From NCBI GenBank assembly GCA_043765375.1, contig JAYUJH010000003.1, positions 1 through 52,805 of the forward strand: DNA of 52,805 nucleotides, read 5' to 3'. Positions within the stretch are counted from its first letter, which is position 1; each line of letters starts with the position of its first letter. A model generated the notes under the pieces. The model saw nothing but the letters and a program-made list of their open reading frames with translations. It was not told the DNA's origin and searched no databases. The stretch comes from JAYUJH01 sp043765375. Lineage in GTDB: Bacteria > Pseudomonadota > Alphaproteobacteria > Rickettsiales > UBA998. The translations under genes were made by a program, and so were the position numbers. Below are positions 42,199-50,536 of this stretch, one piece after another.

Positions 42199-43008
42199 TT
42201 ATATTTGCTCCTCATTTGATGATAGGCTATTTGATGACGGGCTATTTGATAATGGATTTTTCATATGAACATCGCCCGCTGCGAATGTTTTGATTGCACC
42301 ATCAACCCGCAACATCAAATTGCCATGTTCATCAATGGAGGTGAACTCGCCCGTGATTTTCTCATCACCATATTGCAAACTTATATTATCATGCAAATAT
42401 GCTGAATGCGTCAACCATTGTTGCCTAATATTTTTGAATCCATGCTCCACCCATTCATCATATAAACATTCAAACATGTTCAAAAAACGTGAAAGCACAA
42501 TTTTTGCACTAATAATTTCCAATCCCGCCGCTTTCAAGCTAGTTGTTGGGTAACCCGCAATTTCTGGGTGACGTTCCACATTCAGCCCCACCCCGATAAT
42601 CACCCACGGGTCGCCCTTACCATCGTGACATGTTTCAAGTAAAATGCCCGCCAATTTCGCCCCCGCTAGCAACAAATCATTTGGCCATTTTATCGCAATT
42701 TCAGTATCATTTTCAACCAATGTTTTCACCGTGCGAAACAAAGCAAGGCTTGTGACAAATGAGAGTTCGGGCAGCGATTCAACGGACAAATGCGGGCGCA
42801 ATAATAGTGAAAAATGCAAATTGCCTGCCATAGATTGCCATTGCCTGCCATCTCGCCCCTTGCCATTTGTTTGCTCATTCGCCCATATCACTGCACCATG
42901 TTGACCTCCCGCAGCCGCCAAACGCTTGGCTTCCTCATTAGTGCTATCAAGGGAATCATAGCTAAGCAAATGATAATCATCAATGAAATGTGGCGTCCTT
43001 GCATTCAT
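42199..43008 (-). CDS. birA: Biotin-[acetyl-CoA-carboxylase] ligase, no DNA-binding domain
   Basis: 269 residues. The catalytic domain has STNEEAKRLA, the biotin loop GKGRDGRQW, KWPNDLLLAGAKLAGILLE and the C-terminal SH3-like part. The N-terminal helix-turn-helix of repressor-type BirA is absent. It attaches biotin to carriers such as the carboxylase partner of PccB. The last 20 residues are a pentapeptide-like tail (NPLSN-SPSSN-SLSSN) beyond the usual end. The ATG overlaps the nuoN stop (TAATG). Confidence 0.94.
   Translation of the reverse strand: MNARTPHFIDDYHLLSYDSLDSTNEEAKRLAAAGGQHGAVIWANEQTNGKGRDGRQWQSMAGNLHFSLLLRPHLSVESLPELSFVTSLALFRTVKTLVENDTEIAIKWPNDLLLAGAKLAGILLETCHDGKGDPWVIIGVGLNVERHPEIAGYPTTSLKAAGLEIISAKIVLSRFLNMFECLYDEWVEHGFKNIRQQWLTHSAYLHDNISLQYGDEKITGEFTSIDEHGNLMLRVDGAIKTFAAGDVHMKNPLSNSPSSNSLSSNEEQI
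42211..42255 (-). repeat. Three tandem 15-nt units at the 3' end of birA
   Basis: Plus-strand units CTCATTTGATGATAG, GCTATTTGATGACGG and GCTATTTGATAATGG encode the last residues of BirA (NPLSN-SPSSN-SLSSN). The period and phase are the same as in the other in-gene repeats. Confidence 0.8.
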
Positions 43009-44429
43009 TATGGAAATAAAGCCCTCGCAGCTAATTTTGCGGGATCTAAAATTATTGCAGGAGCAAACACCACCATATTCACAGCAAGTGACGCTAACAA
43101 CACCCCACCCGCTAAAAGTTTATGCGGCGTTATTTGCAATATATCCTCAGCTTCATCAAAATATATCAACTTAACGATACGGATATAATAAAAACAAGAA
43201 ACAACGGAACATATTAACGCTATCACCACCAACGGCGTAAATCCAGCTTTCACCACACTCATCAGCAATAATGATTTTGCAAAAAATCCTGCAAATGGTG
43301 GAATGCCCGCCATGGAAAACATGATAATGGCAAAAGCCAATGCTAATTTTGGGTGTTTATGCGAAAGTCCCGCCAAATCGCTAATTTTTTCAACTGGTTG
43401 ATTATTTTTTTGTAGCAACAAAATCAAGGCAAATAATCCAAGATTTAACATCACATAGCTTGAGATATAAACCAATAAATGCGCCGTTGCTTCTTCCGTC
43501 GCTGCCACCACTCCAAGCAAAATATAACCCACATGGCTAATTGAACTATAAGCTATTAACCGCTTGATATTTTTCTGCACAATCCCCGCAAGCGACCCTA
43601 TTACCATTGAAGCGATACTTGCAAAAATAATCACCTGTTGCCAATATTGTGTGATTTCCGCAAAAGTTCCAGTAAGTAACCGCATCAACAAAGCAAGCAC
43701 CGCAATTTTTGGGGCAACCGCAAAAAATGCCACCACCACAGTTGGCGCACCTTGATAAACATCGGGTGACCACATATGAAATGGTGCGGCCGATAACTTA
43801 AAGCATAATGCAATCAGCACCAACACCAACCCTGTTATCATTCCCATGGAGATGTTAGCTTGAGCTAATTCTGCAAAATTAATTGTCCCCGTAAAACCAT
43901 ATATTAGCGAGATACCAAATAATAATATGCACGATGCAAGCGAACCGAGAATAAAATATTTCAAGCCCGCCTCCGATGAATTACCGCTATCACGCTCATA
44001 TGCTGCCATAACATACATGCACAAACTCGCCATCTCAATTGCCACATAAAAAGCGAGAAAATTATTTGCTGAAATCACCAAAGATAACCCAATCGTCGCA
44101 AATATTATCATGATTGGATATTCAAATGCACCATGTTCTTGCCGAACCGCCCAATGATAAGCGAGCAACAAACTCATTAATGCTGCCACAAACAAAGTTA
44201 TCTTGGCAAATGCTGTGAAATCATTGATAATTGCCATATCTTGATAAAGTTGCGCACCCAACTCAGATTGCCCTTTGACTAAAACACAAGCAAACACAAA
44301 CGAGAATGTCGCAACCAATGCAACCATTGAGGGAGTGTTCTCGCGTTTCCAATATGAACCCAAAATAATTAATATAATCGCAGCAAGCAACAATATTAAC
44401 TCTGGAGCAAAAAAATTAAGTTCAATCAT
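43008..44429 (-). CDS. nuoN: NADH-quinone oxidoreductase subunit N
   Basis: 473 residues, about 14 membrane helices of the Mrp-antiporter type. The conserved core is seen in KYFILGSLASCILLFGISLIYG, KLSAAPFHMWSPDVYQGAPT (the Lys and HxW region of subunit N) and KRLIAYSSISHVGYILLG. It is one of three proton-pumping subunits of the complex I membrane arm. It lies 4 bp after nuoM. Confidence 0.97.
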   Translation of the reverse strand: MIELNFFAPELILLLAAIILIILGSYWKRENTPSMVALVATFSFVFACVLVKGQSELGAQLYQDMAIINDFTAFAKITLFVAALMSLLLAYHWAVRQEHGAFEYPIMIIFATIGLSLVISANNFLAFYVAIEMASLCMYVMAAYERDSGNSSEAGLKYFILGSLASCILLFGISLIYGFTGTINFAELAQANISMGMITGLVLVLIALCFKLSAAPFHMWSPDVYQGAPTVVVAFFAVAPKIAVLALLMRLLTGTFAEITQYWQQVIIFASIASMVIGSLAGIVQKNIKRLIAYSSISHVGYILLGVVAATEEATAHLLVYISSYVMLNLGLFALILLLQKNNQPVEKISDLAGLSHKHPKLALAFAIIMFSMAGIPPFAGFFAKSLLLMSVVKAGFTPLVVIALICSVVSCFYYIRIVKLIYFDEAEDILQITPHKLLAGGVLLASLAVNMVVFAPAIILDPAKLAARALFP

Positions 44430-44433
44430 AACC

Positions 44434-45960
44434 CTACAATAGCCCCTCTAAATTGCTAGAAATATTTCCATCATATTGCAATTTAATATGCTCCAACAAT
44501 GATGCAACCGACGGATCAACCACATCAAAAATGATTGATGGATAAATACCAACCAACATCACCAATGCTGCAAGCACCGCCAGCATCAACATTTCATGAG
44601 GATTGATATCTTTCATTTTCTTCAAATCGCCTTTAGTTAATGCACCAAACACCACTCGCTTATACACCCATAGCGAGTATCCAGCACCAAGCACCATACC
44701 AGTTGCTGCCAACAAAGACGTGACGTTGCTTGCCTTAAACGAACCCATAATCACCAAAAACTCACCCACAAATCCGCTGGTTGCGGGCAACCCGCTGGAA
44801 GCCATGATGAATAGCAAGAAAAACGCCGCATAACGGGGCATAACTTCAACTAATCCACCATATCTAGCAATTTCGCGGGTGTGCAATCTGTCATAAATCA
44901 CGCCAACACATATGAATAACGCCGCTGAAATCAAGCCATGGCTCAACATTTGTATCACCGCCCCGCTTACGCCTTGTTGATTGAATGTGAATAAACCAAT
45001 CGTCACAAAACCCATATGCGCCACCGAGGAATAAGCTATTAATTTCTTAATATCCTTCTGCACCAACGCCACCAACGAAGTATATATAATCGCAATCACA
45101 CTTAATACAAAAACTAGTGGTGCAAAATAATGTGATGCTTCTGGCAGCATTGGCAATGAAAAGCGCAAAAATCCATATCCACCTATTTTTAACAACACTC
45201 CAGCCAAAATAACTGAACCTGCCGTTGGTGCTTGAACATGCGCGTCTGGCAACCAAGTATGCACAGGCCACATTGGCATTTTGACTGCGAATGAAGCAAA
45301 CATCGCCAACCACAAATATTGCTGAATATCTAGCGGTAGACTTCCAGCTTGCTGCGCCAAAACTGGTATTTCCATCGTGCCAAATTGAAAATATAGGTAT
45401 AATATCGCCACCAAAAACATCACCGAACCGAGCAATGTGAATAGGAAAAACTTAAACGCTGCATAAACCCTATTCGCTCCGCCCCATATCCCAATAATTA
45501 GATACATCGGAATTAAAACTGCTTCAAAAAATACATAAAATAACATTGCATCAAGGGCGCAAAACGTTCCAATCACCAATGATTCCAGCACTAAAAAAGC
45601 TACCATATAATCACGCGCACGAGTTTTTATGCTATCCCACCCCGCCAAAATACAAATTGGCATAAGCAGAGTTGTGAGCATAACAAGATAGAAAGAAATA
45701 CCATCAACTCCAACATAATAATTGATACCAAAGCCCTTAAACCATTGATATTTCTCTATAAATTGATAGCCAGCATTGCCCGCATCAAACTGTTCAAACA
45801 ATAATAATGACAGCACAAAATTGACAGTTGTTGCCATCAAAGCAGTGCTGCGAGCATTTTTTGCAACATGTTCTTCATCGCCACCAACAAATAACGCTAT
45901 GAACAATGCTGCGATTAATGGAACGGCAATTAAAATTGAGATTATTGACTCATGAATCAT
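44434..45960 (-). CDS. nuoM: NADH-quinone oxidoreductase subunit M
   Basis: 508 residues from the ATG at 45960, which overlaps the nuoL stop as ATGA; an upstream start at 45987 would reach further into nuoL and is not needed. Antiporter-type subunit with VKMPMWPVHTWLPDAHVQAPT (Lys and His of the channel) and KKLIAYSSVAHMGFV. It pumps protons in complex I. Confidence 0.97.
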   Translation of the reverse strand: MIHESIISILIAVPLIAALFIALFVGGDEEHVAKNARSTALMATTVNFVLSLLLFEQFDAGNAGYQFIEKYQWFKGFGINYYVGVDGISFYLVMLTTLLMPICILAGWDSIKTRARDYMVAFLVLESLVIGTFCALDAMLFYVFFEAVLIPMYLIIGIWGGANRVYAAFKFFLFTLLGSVMFLVAILYLYFQFGTMEIPVLAQQAGSLPLDIQQYLWLAMFASFAVKMPMWPVHTWLPDAHVQAPTAGSVILAGVLLKIGGYGFLRFSLPMLPEASHYFAPLVFVLSVIAIIYTSLVALVQKDIKKLIAYSSVAHMGFVTIGLFTFNQQGVSGAVIQMLSHGLISAALFICVGVIYDRLHTREIARYGGLVEVMPRYAAFFLLFIMASSGLPATSGFVGEFLVIMGSFKASNVTSLLAATGMVLGAGYSLWVYKRVVFGALTKGDLKKMKDINPHEMLMLAVLAALVMLVGIYPSIIFDVVDPSVASLLEHIKLQYDGNISSNLEGLL

Positions 45961-47894
45961 AATGAAAACCCTATATTTGTCAGCCAAAACAACAAAATTA
46001 CCAGCGAGAAGATCATCACTACTGCGTAATGATTAACCATTCCATTTTGAAAACGTGAAAGCCCCTGCGCTGATATATTAGCCATTTTAGCGCAACCATC
46101 AGCTCCGAAACGGTTGATTGTCGCTTCATCACCTCTATGCCACAAAAATGCTCCAAGCCATAATGCAGGCTTGATAAATATTGCATTATATAATTGATCA
46201 ATATACCATTTATTCAACAAAAATTGATATAATGGGTTGAAAATATGCGCAATCTTGCCCGCTATTTGTGGCTTTTTCACATATATTAACCATGATAATG
46301 CAAACCCAGAAAGCGCAACTACTAGCGGTAATTTTCCCACCCAAGCGGGAATGTGATGGATTTGCTCTAAAATATCAGTTATCACAATTGAACCTTGCCA
46401 AAAATTATCATTTGCATCAGCAATTCCAAAAGCGTGATAACCAATTATTCCTGAAAATATTGCCCCCAAAACCAAAACTACCAGCGGCAATAGCATTATT
46501 TTTGGTGACTCATGCACATGTGAAAAAACCTTATTACTGCAACGAGTTTTGCCGTGAAAAGTCATAAACAACAATCTTCCAGAGTAAAACGCCGTCATGA
46601 AGGCAGCAATAATTCCTGCCCAGAATGCAAATCCGCTAAACGCTCCACCTGAAACATAAGCCGCCTCAATAATCAAATCTTTGGAATAATAGCCAGCCAG
46701 CGGAGGAATACCCGCCAATGCAAGCGAGCCAATCCACATCATGGCGTAAGTATATGGAACTTTGCGCCAGATTCCACCCATATTGCGCATGTCTTGTTCG
46801 CCGTCAATCGCATGAATAACTGAACCAGCCCCTAAAAATAGCAATGCTTTGAAAAATGCGTGCGTCATCAAATGGAATATCGCAATTGAATATGCACCAA
46901 CACCGCAAGCAAAAAACATATAGCCCAGTTGTGAGCAGGTTGAATAGGCGATTACTCGCTTAATATCATTTTGCACCAGCCCGACACTTGCAGCAAATAA
47001 TGCCGTGAATGCACCAAAAAACGTGATTGTTGCAAGTGCAATTGGTGCATATTCAAAAATTGGCGAGCAACGAGCCAGCAAAAACACGCCAGCAGTTACC
47101 ATGGTTGCGGCGTGAATCAAAGCCGAAACGGGCGTTGGTCCTTCCATTGCATCAGGCAACCATGTATGCAACAAAAATTGCGCTGATTTACCCATGCACC
47201 CAACAAATAATAGCAACCCAATCACATCATATAACTTTGCTTGGATACCTAAGAAATTATATGAAATATCTTGATACATTTCTAGTTTGGCAAATATTTC
47301 AGCAAAATTAACCGAATTAAAATGCAAAAAAATCAAAGCAATTCCAATTGCCAAGCCAACATCACCAACACGATTGACGATAAATGCTTTCATCGCTGCA
47401 TTATTGGCGGAATCTTTGTGAAACCAAAAGCCAATCAACAAATATGAACTCAGTCCCACTCCTTCCCAACCAAAAAATAGTTGGACGAAATTATCCGCCG
47501 TCACCAGCATCAACATACAAAATGTGAATAATGAAAGATACGCCATAAAGCGAGGTTTGCTCTCATCATGACTCATATAACCAACAGAATAAATATGCAC
47601 AATCGTTGAAACTGATGTCACCACCACTAGCATTACGGCAGATAACATATCAACTTTCAAGCTCCAATTTGCAACAAAATCACCTGAATTGATCCAACGA
47701 AATAACACAACATTAAACGCAGGGGCGGCTTGCAACATTTGTGCAAAAATACCAGCGGACATCACAGCGCAAGCAAAGATTGCCACACATGAAATGGCTT
47801 GAGCGGTTTTATCAGAGATGCTACGGCTGCATAACCCAATCAACATAGCAGAAAATAATGGCAATATAACTATTAATTTTATCATTATTTCCAT
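45957..47894 (-). CDS. nuoL: NADH-quinone oxidoreductase subunit L
   Basis: 645 residues from the ATG at 47894, with AAGGG six bases upstream; the TTG at 47900 overlaps nuoK and is less likely. The antiporter core FLLHTWLPDAMEGPTPVSALIHAATMV and the long C-terminal helix region that clamps the membrane arm are present. It is the distal proton pump of complex I. Confidence 0.97.
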   Translation of the reverse strand: MEIMIKLIVILPLFSAMLIGLCSRSISDKTAQAISCVAIFACAVMSAGIFAQMLQAAPAFNVVLFRWINSGDFVANWSLKVDMLSAVMLVVVTSVSTIVHIYSVGYMSHDESKPRFMAYLSLFTFCMLMLVTADNFVQLFFGWEGVGLSSYLLIGFWFHKDSANNAAMKAFIVNRVGDVGLAIGIALIFLHFNSVNFAEIFAKLEMYQDISYNFLGIQAKLYDVIGLLLFVGCMGKSAQFLLHTWLPDAMEGPTPVSALIHAATMVTAGVFLLARCSPIFEYAPIALATITFFGAFTALFAASVGLVQNDIKRVIAYSTCSQLGYMFFACGVGAYSIAIFHLMTHAFFKALLFLGAGSVIHAIDGEQDMRNMGGIWRKVPYTYAMMWIGSLALAGIPPLAGYYSKDLIIEAAYVSGGAFSGFAFWAGIIAAFMTAFYSGRLLFMTFHGKTRCSNKVFSHVHESPKIMLLPLVVLVLGAIFSGIIGYHAFGIADANDNFWQGSIVITDILEQIHHIPAWVGKLPLVVALSGFALSWLIYVKKPQIAGKIAHIFNPLYQFLLNKWYIDQLYNAIFIKPALWLGAFLWHRGDEATINRFGADGCAKMANISAQGLSRFQNGMVNHYAVVMIFSLVILLFWLTNIGFSL

Positions 47895-47896
47895 AA

Positions 47897-48223
47897 TCAA
47901 CCCTTCAACTCAACTATATCATCAACCGATATTGACCCACGGTTACGAGCAAATACCACTAATATGGCAAGCCCTATTGCTGCCTCTGCTGCTGCAACTG
48001 TCAACACAAACACCGCAAAAATCTGCCCAGTTAAATTACCCCAGGCAACTGAGAATGCGACAAAATTAATATTCACTGCAAGCAACATTAACTCTATTGA
48101 CATTAATATAGTGATTACGTTTTTTTGGTTCAAAATAATTCCACATACCCCAATAACGAACATAGCGGAGGATAGCACCAAAAAATGCAACATAGTTATT
48201 TCAGCGAATAATATCTGGTTCAT
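47897..48223 (-). CDS. nuoK: NADH-quinone oxidoreductase subunit K
   Basis: 108 residues and three membrane helices, with the two buried Glu of the family in SIELMLLAVNINF and AAAEAAIGLAI. It starts in an ATGA overlap with nuoJ. The N-terminus is about six residues longer than usual; an internal Met (MLHFLV) would give the common length, but the ATGA overlap favours the first one. Confidence 0.95.
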   Translation of the reverse strand: MNQILFAEITMLHFLVLSSAMFVIGVCGIILNQKNVITILMSIELMLLAVNINFVAFSVAWGNLTGQIFAVFVLTVAAAEAAIGLAILVVFARNRGSISVDDIVELKG

Positions 48224-48852
48224 AACTCAACTCCTTTGCCAGATTGCGCTTGCACCAACGCCACTCCCTCTGCACGGGTTCGCCCTAATTGCTTGGCAAT
48301 ATTTTGCTTTTTCACCCCTTCCGTATGGCGCAAAGTTAAAATAATCGCCCCCATCATTGCCACCAACAGCACCAATCCAGCCAATATAAACACATATGAA
48401 TATTGCGTATAAAGCACCATGCCTATGGCTTCTGTGTTAGTCGTGGTTTGCATAATTTTTGCGCCCGCCTCACTGCTCCCCGCTTGATTGCTCATCTCAC
48501 TAACTGATGACGCATAAAATATCAATAATAACTGAACCGCCAAAGCTAATGCCAACGATATACCAAACGGCAAGCGTTTGGAAAATCCCTCACGCCAAGT
48601 GGCAAAATCCACGTCCATCATCATCACTACAAACAAAAATAATACTGCAACCGCACCGACATAAACAATTACTAATGTCATCGCTATATATTCCGCACCG
48701 AGCAACAGCAACAGCCCCGCTGCATTGAAAAATGTGAATATCAAAAACAATACAGAATGCACAGGGTTGCGAGATATTATCACCATTAATGCGGAAAATA
48801 GCACCAGCAATGAAAAGCCATAAAATAACAATGTTGTGATAGATAAATCCAT
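48220..48852 (-). CDS. nuoJ: NADH-quinone oxidoreductase subunit J
   Basis: 210 residues and five membrane helices. AMTLVIVYVGAVAVLFLFVVMM is the conserved third-helix region of the E-channel. Residues about 115-145 (MSNQAGSSEAGAKIMQTTTNTEA) are a polar loop. AAGGAAA precedes the ATG. It is separated from nuoI by 172 bp with three tandem repeats, unlike the tight packing elsewhere in this run. Confidence 0.95.
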   Translation of the reverse strand: MDLSITTLLFYGFSLLVLFSALMVIISRNPVHSVLFLIFTFFNAAGLLLLLGAEYIAMTLVIVYVGAVAVLFLFVVMMMDVDFATWREGFSKRLPFGISLALALAVQLLLIFYASSVSEMSNQAGSSEAGAKIMQTTTNTEAIGMVLYTQYSYVFILAGLVLLVAMMGAIILTLRHTEGVKKQNIAKQLGRTRAEGVALVQAQSGKGVEL

Positions 48853-48889
48853 ATTTTTCCTTATATATGAATATTAAAATTGTTGAAGC

Positions 48890-48988
48890 GGTTAAAGTTT
48901 TTATATGAAAAAACTTCTAGGGGGTTAAAGTTTTTATATAAAAAAACTGTTATTAGGTTAAAGTTTTTGCATAAAAAAACTTCTAGCA
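48890..48988. repeat. Three 33-bp tandem repeats, each a hairpin, between nuoI and nuoJ
   Basis: GGTTAAAGTTTTT begins at 48890, 48923 and 48956, exactly 33 bp apart. Each unit contains an AAGTTTTT / AAAAAACT inverted pair around 4-5 nt. A partial fourth copy (GCTAAAACTTT) follows at about 48990. On the transcribed (minus) strand the hairpins would lie in the nuoI-nuoJ spacer of the message. Confidence 0.8.
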
Positions 48989-49024
48989 CGCTAAAACTTT
49001 GATAACAAGCACTTAAAACTATAC

Positions 49025-49513
49025 TCATCTATATTTTGCATCAAGCTGAAGCATTAAAGCGAGTTGAGGCTCCCATTTATCACCATTTCCGAGCAATTTA
49101 TCTTTATCATAAAATAATTCTTCCCGGGTTTCAGTCGCAAACTCAAAGTTTGGCCCTTCCACAATTGCATCAACAGGGCAAGCCTCTTGGCAAAATCCGC
49201 AATAAATGCACTTTGTCATGTCAATATCATATCTAGTGGTGCGTCGTGAACCATCAGCTCGCTCTTCCGCCTCAATTGTTATTGCTTGAGCAGGGCAGAT
49301 TGCCTCACATAATTTGCAGGCAATGCAACGCTCTTCACCGCTTGGGTATCTACGCAAAGCATGTTCACCACGAAATCTTGGGCTAATTGCGCCTTTCTCA
49401 TATGGATAATTAATCGTCACAGGTTTTTTGAACGAATATTTTAGCGTCAACCAAAACCCTGAAATTATCTCTCGCAAAATCAATGAAGTTGCATTTCTTG
49501 TTATAATATTCAT
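49025..49513 (-). CDS. nuoI: NADH-quinone oxidoreductase subunit I
   Basis: 162 residues. Two 4Fe-4S sites are seen: CIACKLCEAICP (Cys63, 66, 69, 73) and CIYCGFCQEACP (Cys102, 105, 108, 112). It carries electrons from the peripheral arm to the quinone site of complex I. It lies 9 bp after nuoH. Confidence 0.97.
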   Translation of the reverse strand: MNIITRNATSLILREIISGFWLTLKYSFKKPVTINYPYEKGAISPRFRGEHALRRYPSGEERCIACKLCEAICPAQAITIEAEERADGSRRTTRYDIDMTKCIYCGFCQEACPVDAIVEGPNFEFATETREELFYDKDKLLGNGDKWEPQLALMLQLDAKYR

Positions 49514-49522
49514 TTAATTCCT

Positions 49523-50533
49523 CTACATTGGCAACATATTATTATATTTCAAATATCCAGCCGTTAGCACCACCCAAAATAGCGACATTGGCAAGAATAT
49601 TTTCCACCCAAGCCGCATTAATTGGTCATAACGATAACGTGGCAGAGTTGCCCTCGCCCAGATAAACACATAAAGCACAGCAATTATTTTCAGCACAAAC
49701 CAGATAACACTTGGCACATAATCAAAATATTGCCATTCAAATGGTGGCAACCACCCGCCCAAAAACAAAATGCTCGCCATTGCACTCATCAAAATCATAT
49801 TGGCATATTCACCTAGGAAAAATAGCGCAAATGTCATTGATGAATATTCTACGTTATAGCCTGAAACTAGTTCCGCTTCTGCCTCGGGCAAATCAAACGG
49901 GTGACGATTTGTTTCCGCCAAAGCAGAGATGAAAAACACGATAAACATCGGAAAAAGGGGCGTGAAGGCAAACCAATGATCACGTTGCGCCATCACTATT
50001 TCACTCAAGTTTAATGACCCAACAGGTAGCAATACGGTAATAATCACCAGTCCAATTGAAACCTCATATGAAACCATTTGCGCCGCCGAACGGATCGCTC
50101 CAAGGAACGCATATTTTGAGTTACTCGCCCAACCCGCCATAATAATTCCATAAACACCAAGCGATGATATAGCGAATAAATAAAGCACACCAACATTAAT
50201 ATTTGCCAGCACAAATGTGCTGCTCACTGGAATCACCGCCCAGCCAAGCATCGCCAACATAAACGTCAACATCGGCGCAAGAATAAACACCGCTTTGCTA
50301 GAACGAGTTGGGATAATCACCTCTTTCAGAAACAATTTCAACCCATCAGCGAGTGGTTGCAGCAACCCAAAAGGCCCCACAACATTAGGCCCTTTGCGCA
50401 ATTGCATACTAGCAATCACTTTGCGCTCCATCAATGTCAGATATGCAACGCCAATCAGGAGTGGCACGATAATCATCACAATGCGCAATAATTGCTCAAG
50501 CATTGGCATTATATAATTGAGAAATTGCATCAT
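49523..50533 (-). CDS. nuoH: NADH-quinone oxidoreductase subunit H
   Basis: 336 residues, eight membrane helices. The quinone-cavity motifs LMERKVIASMQLRKGPNVVGPFG and ALAETNRHPFDLPEAEAELVSGYNVEYS are intact. It anchors the peripheral arm and forms the ubiquinone tunnel with NuoB and NuoD. The start is 3 bp after the nuoG stop. Confidence 0.97.
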   Translation of the reverse strand: MMQFLNYIMPMLEQLLRIVMIIVPLLIGVAYLTLMERKVIASMQLRKGPNVVGPFGLLQPLADGLKLFLKEVIIPTRSSKAVFILAPMLTFMLAMLGWAVIPVSSTFVLANINVGVLYLFAISSLGVYGIIMAGWASNSKYAFLGAIRSAAQMVSYEVSIGLVIITVLLPVGSLNLSEIVMAQRDHWFAFTPLFPMFIVFFISALAETNRHPFDLPEAEAELVSGYNVEYSSMTFALFFLGEYANMILMSAMASILFLGGWLPPFEWQYFDYVPSVIWFVLKIIAVLYVFIWARATLPRYRYDQLMRLGWKIFLPMSLFWVVLTAGYLKYNNMLPM

Positions 50534-50536
50534 AAT

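Noticed and set aside
45957..45987. Upstream start for nuoM at 45987
   Set aside because: The ATG at 45960 makes the normal ATGA overlap with nuoL and gives the usual length. The longer form adds nine residues not typical of the family.
48890..48988. Possible CRISPR array between nuoI and nuoJ
   Set aside because: The units are contiguous with no spacers and there are no cas genes.
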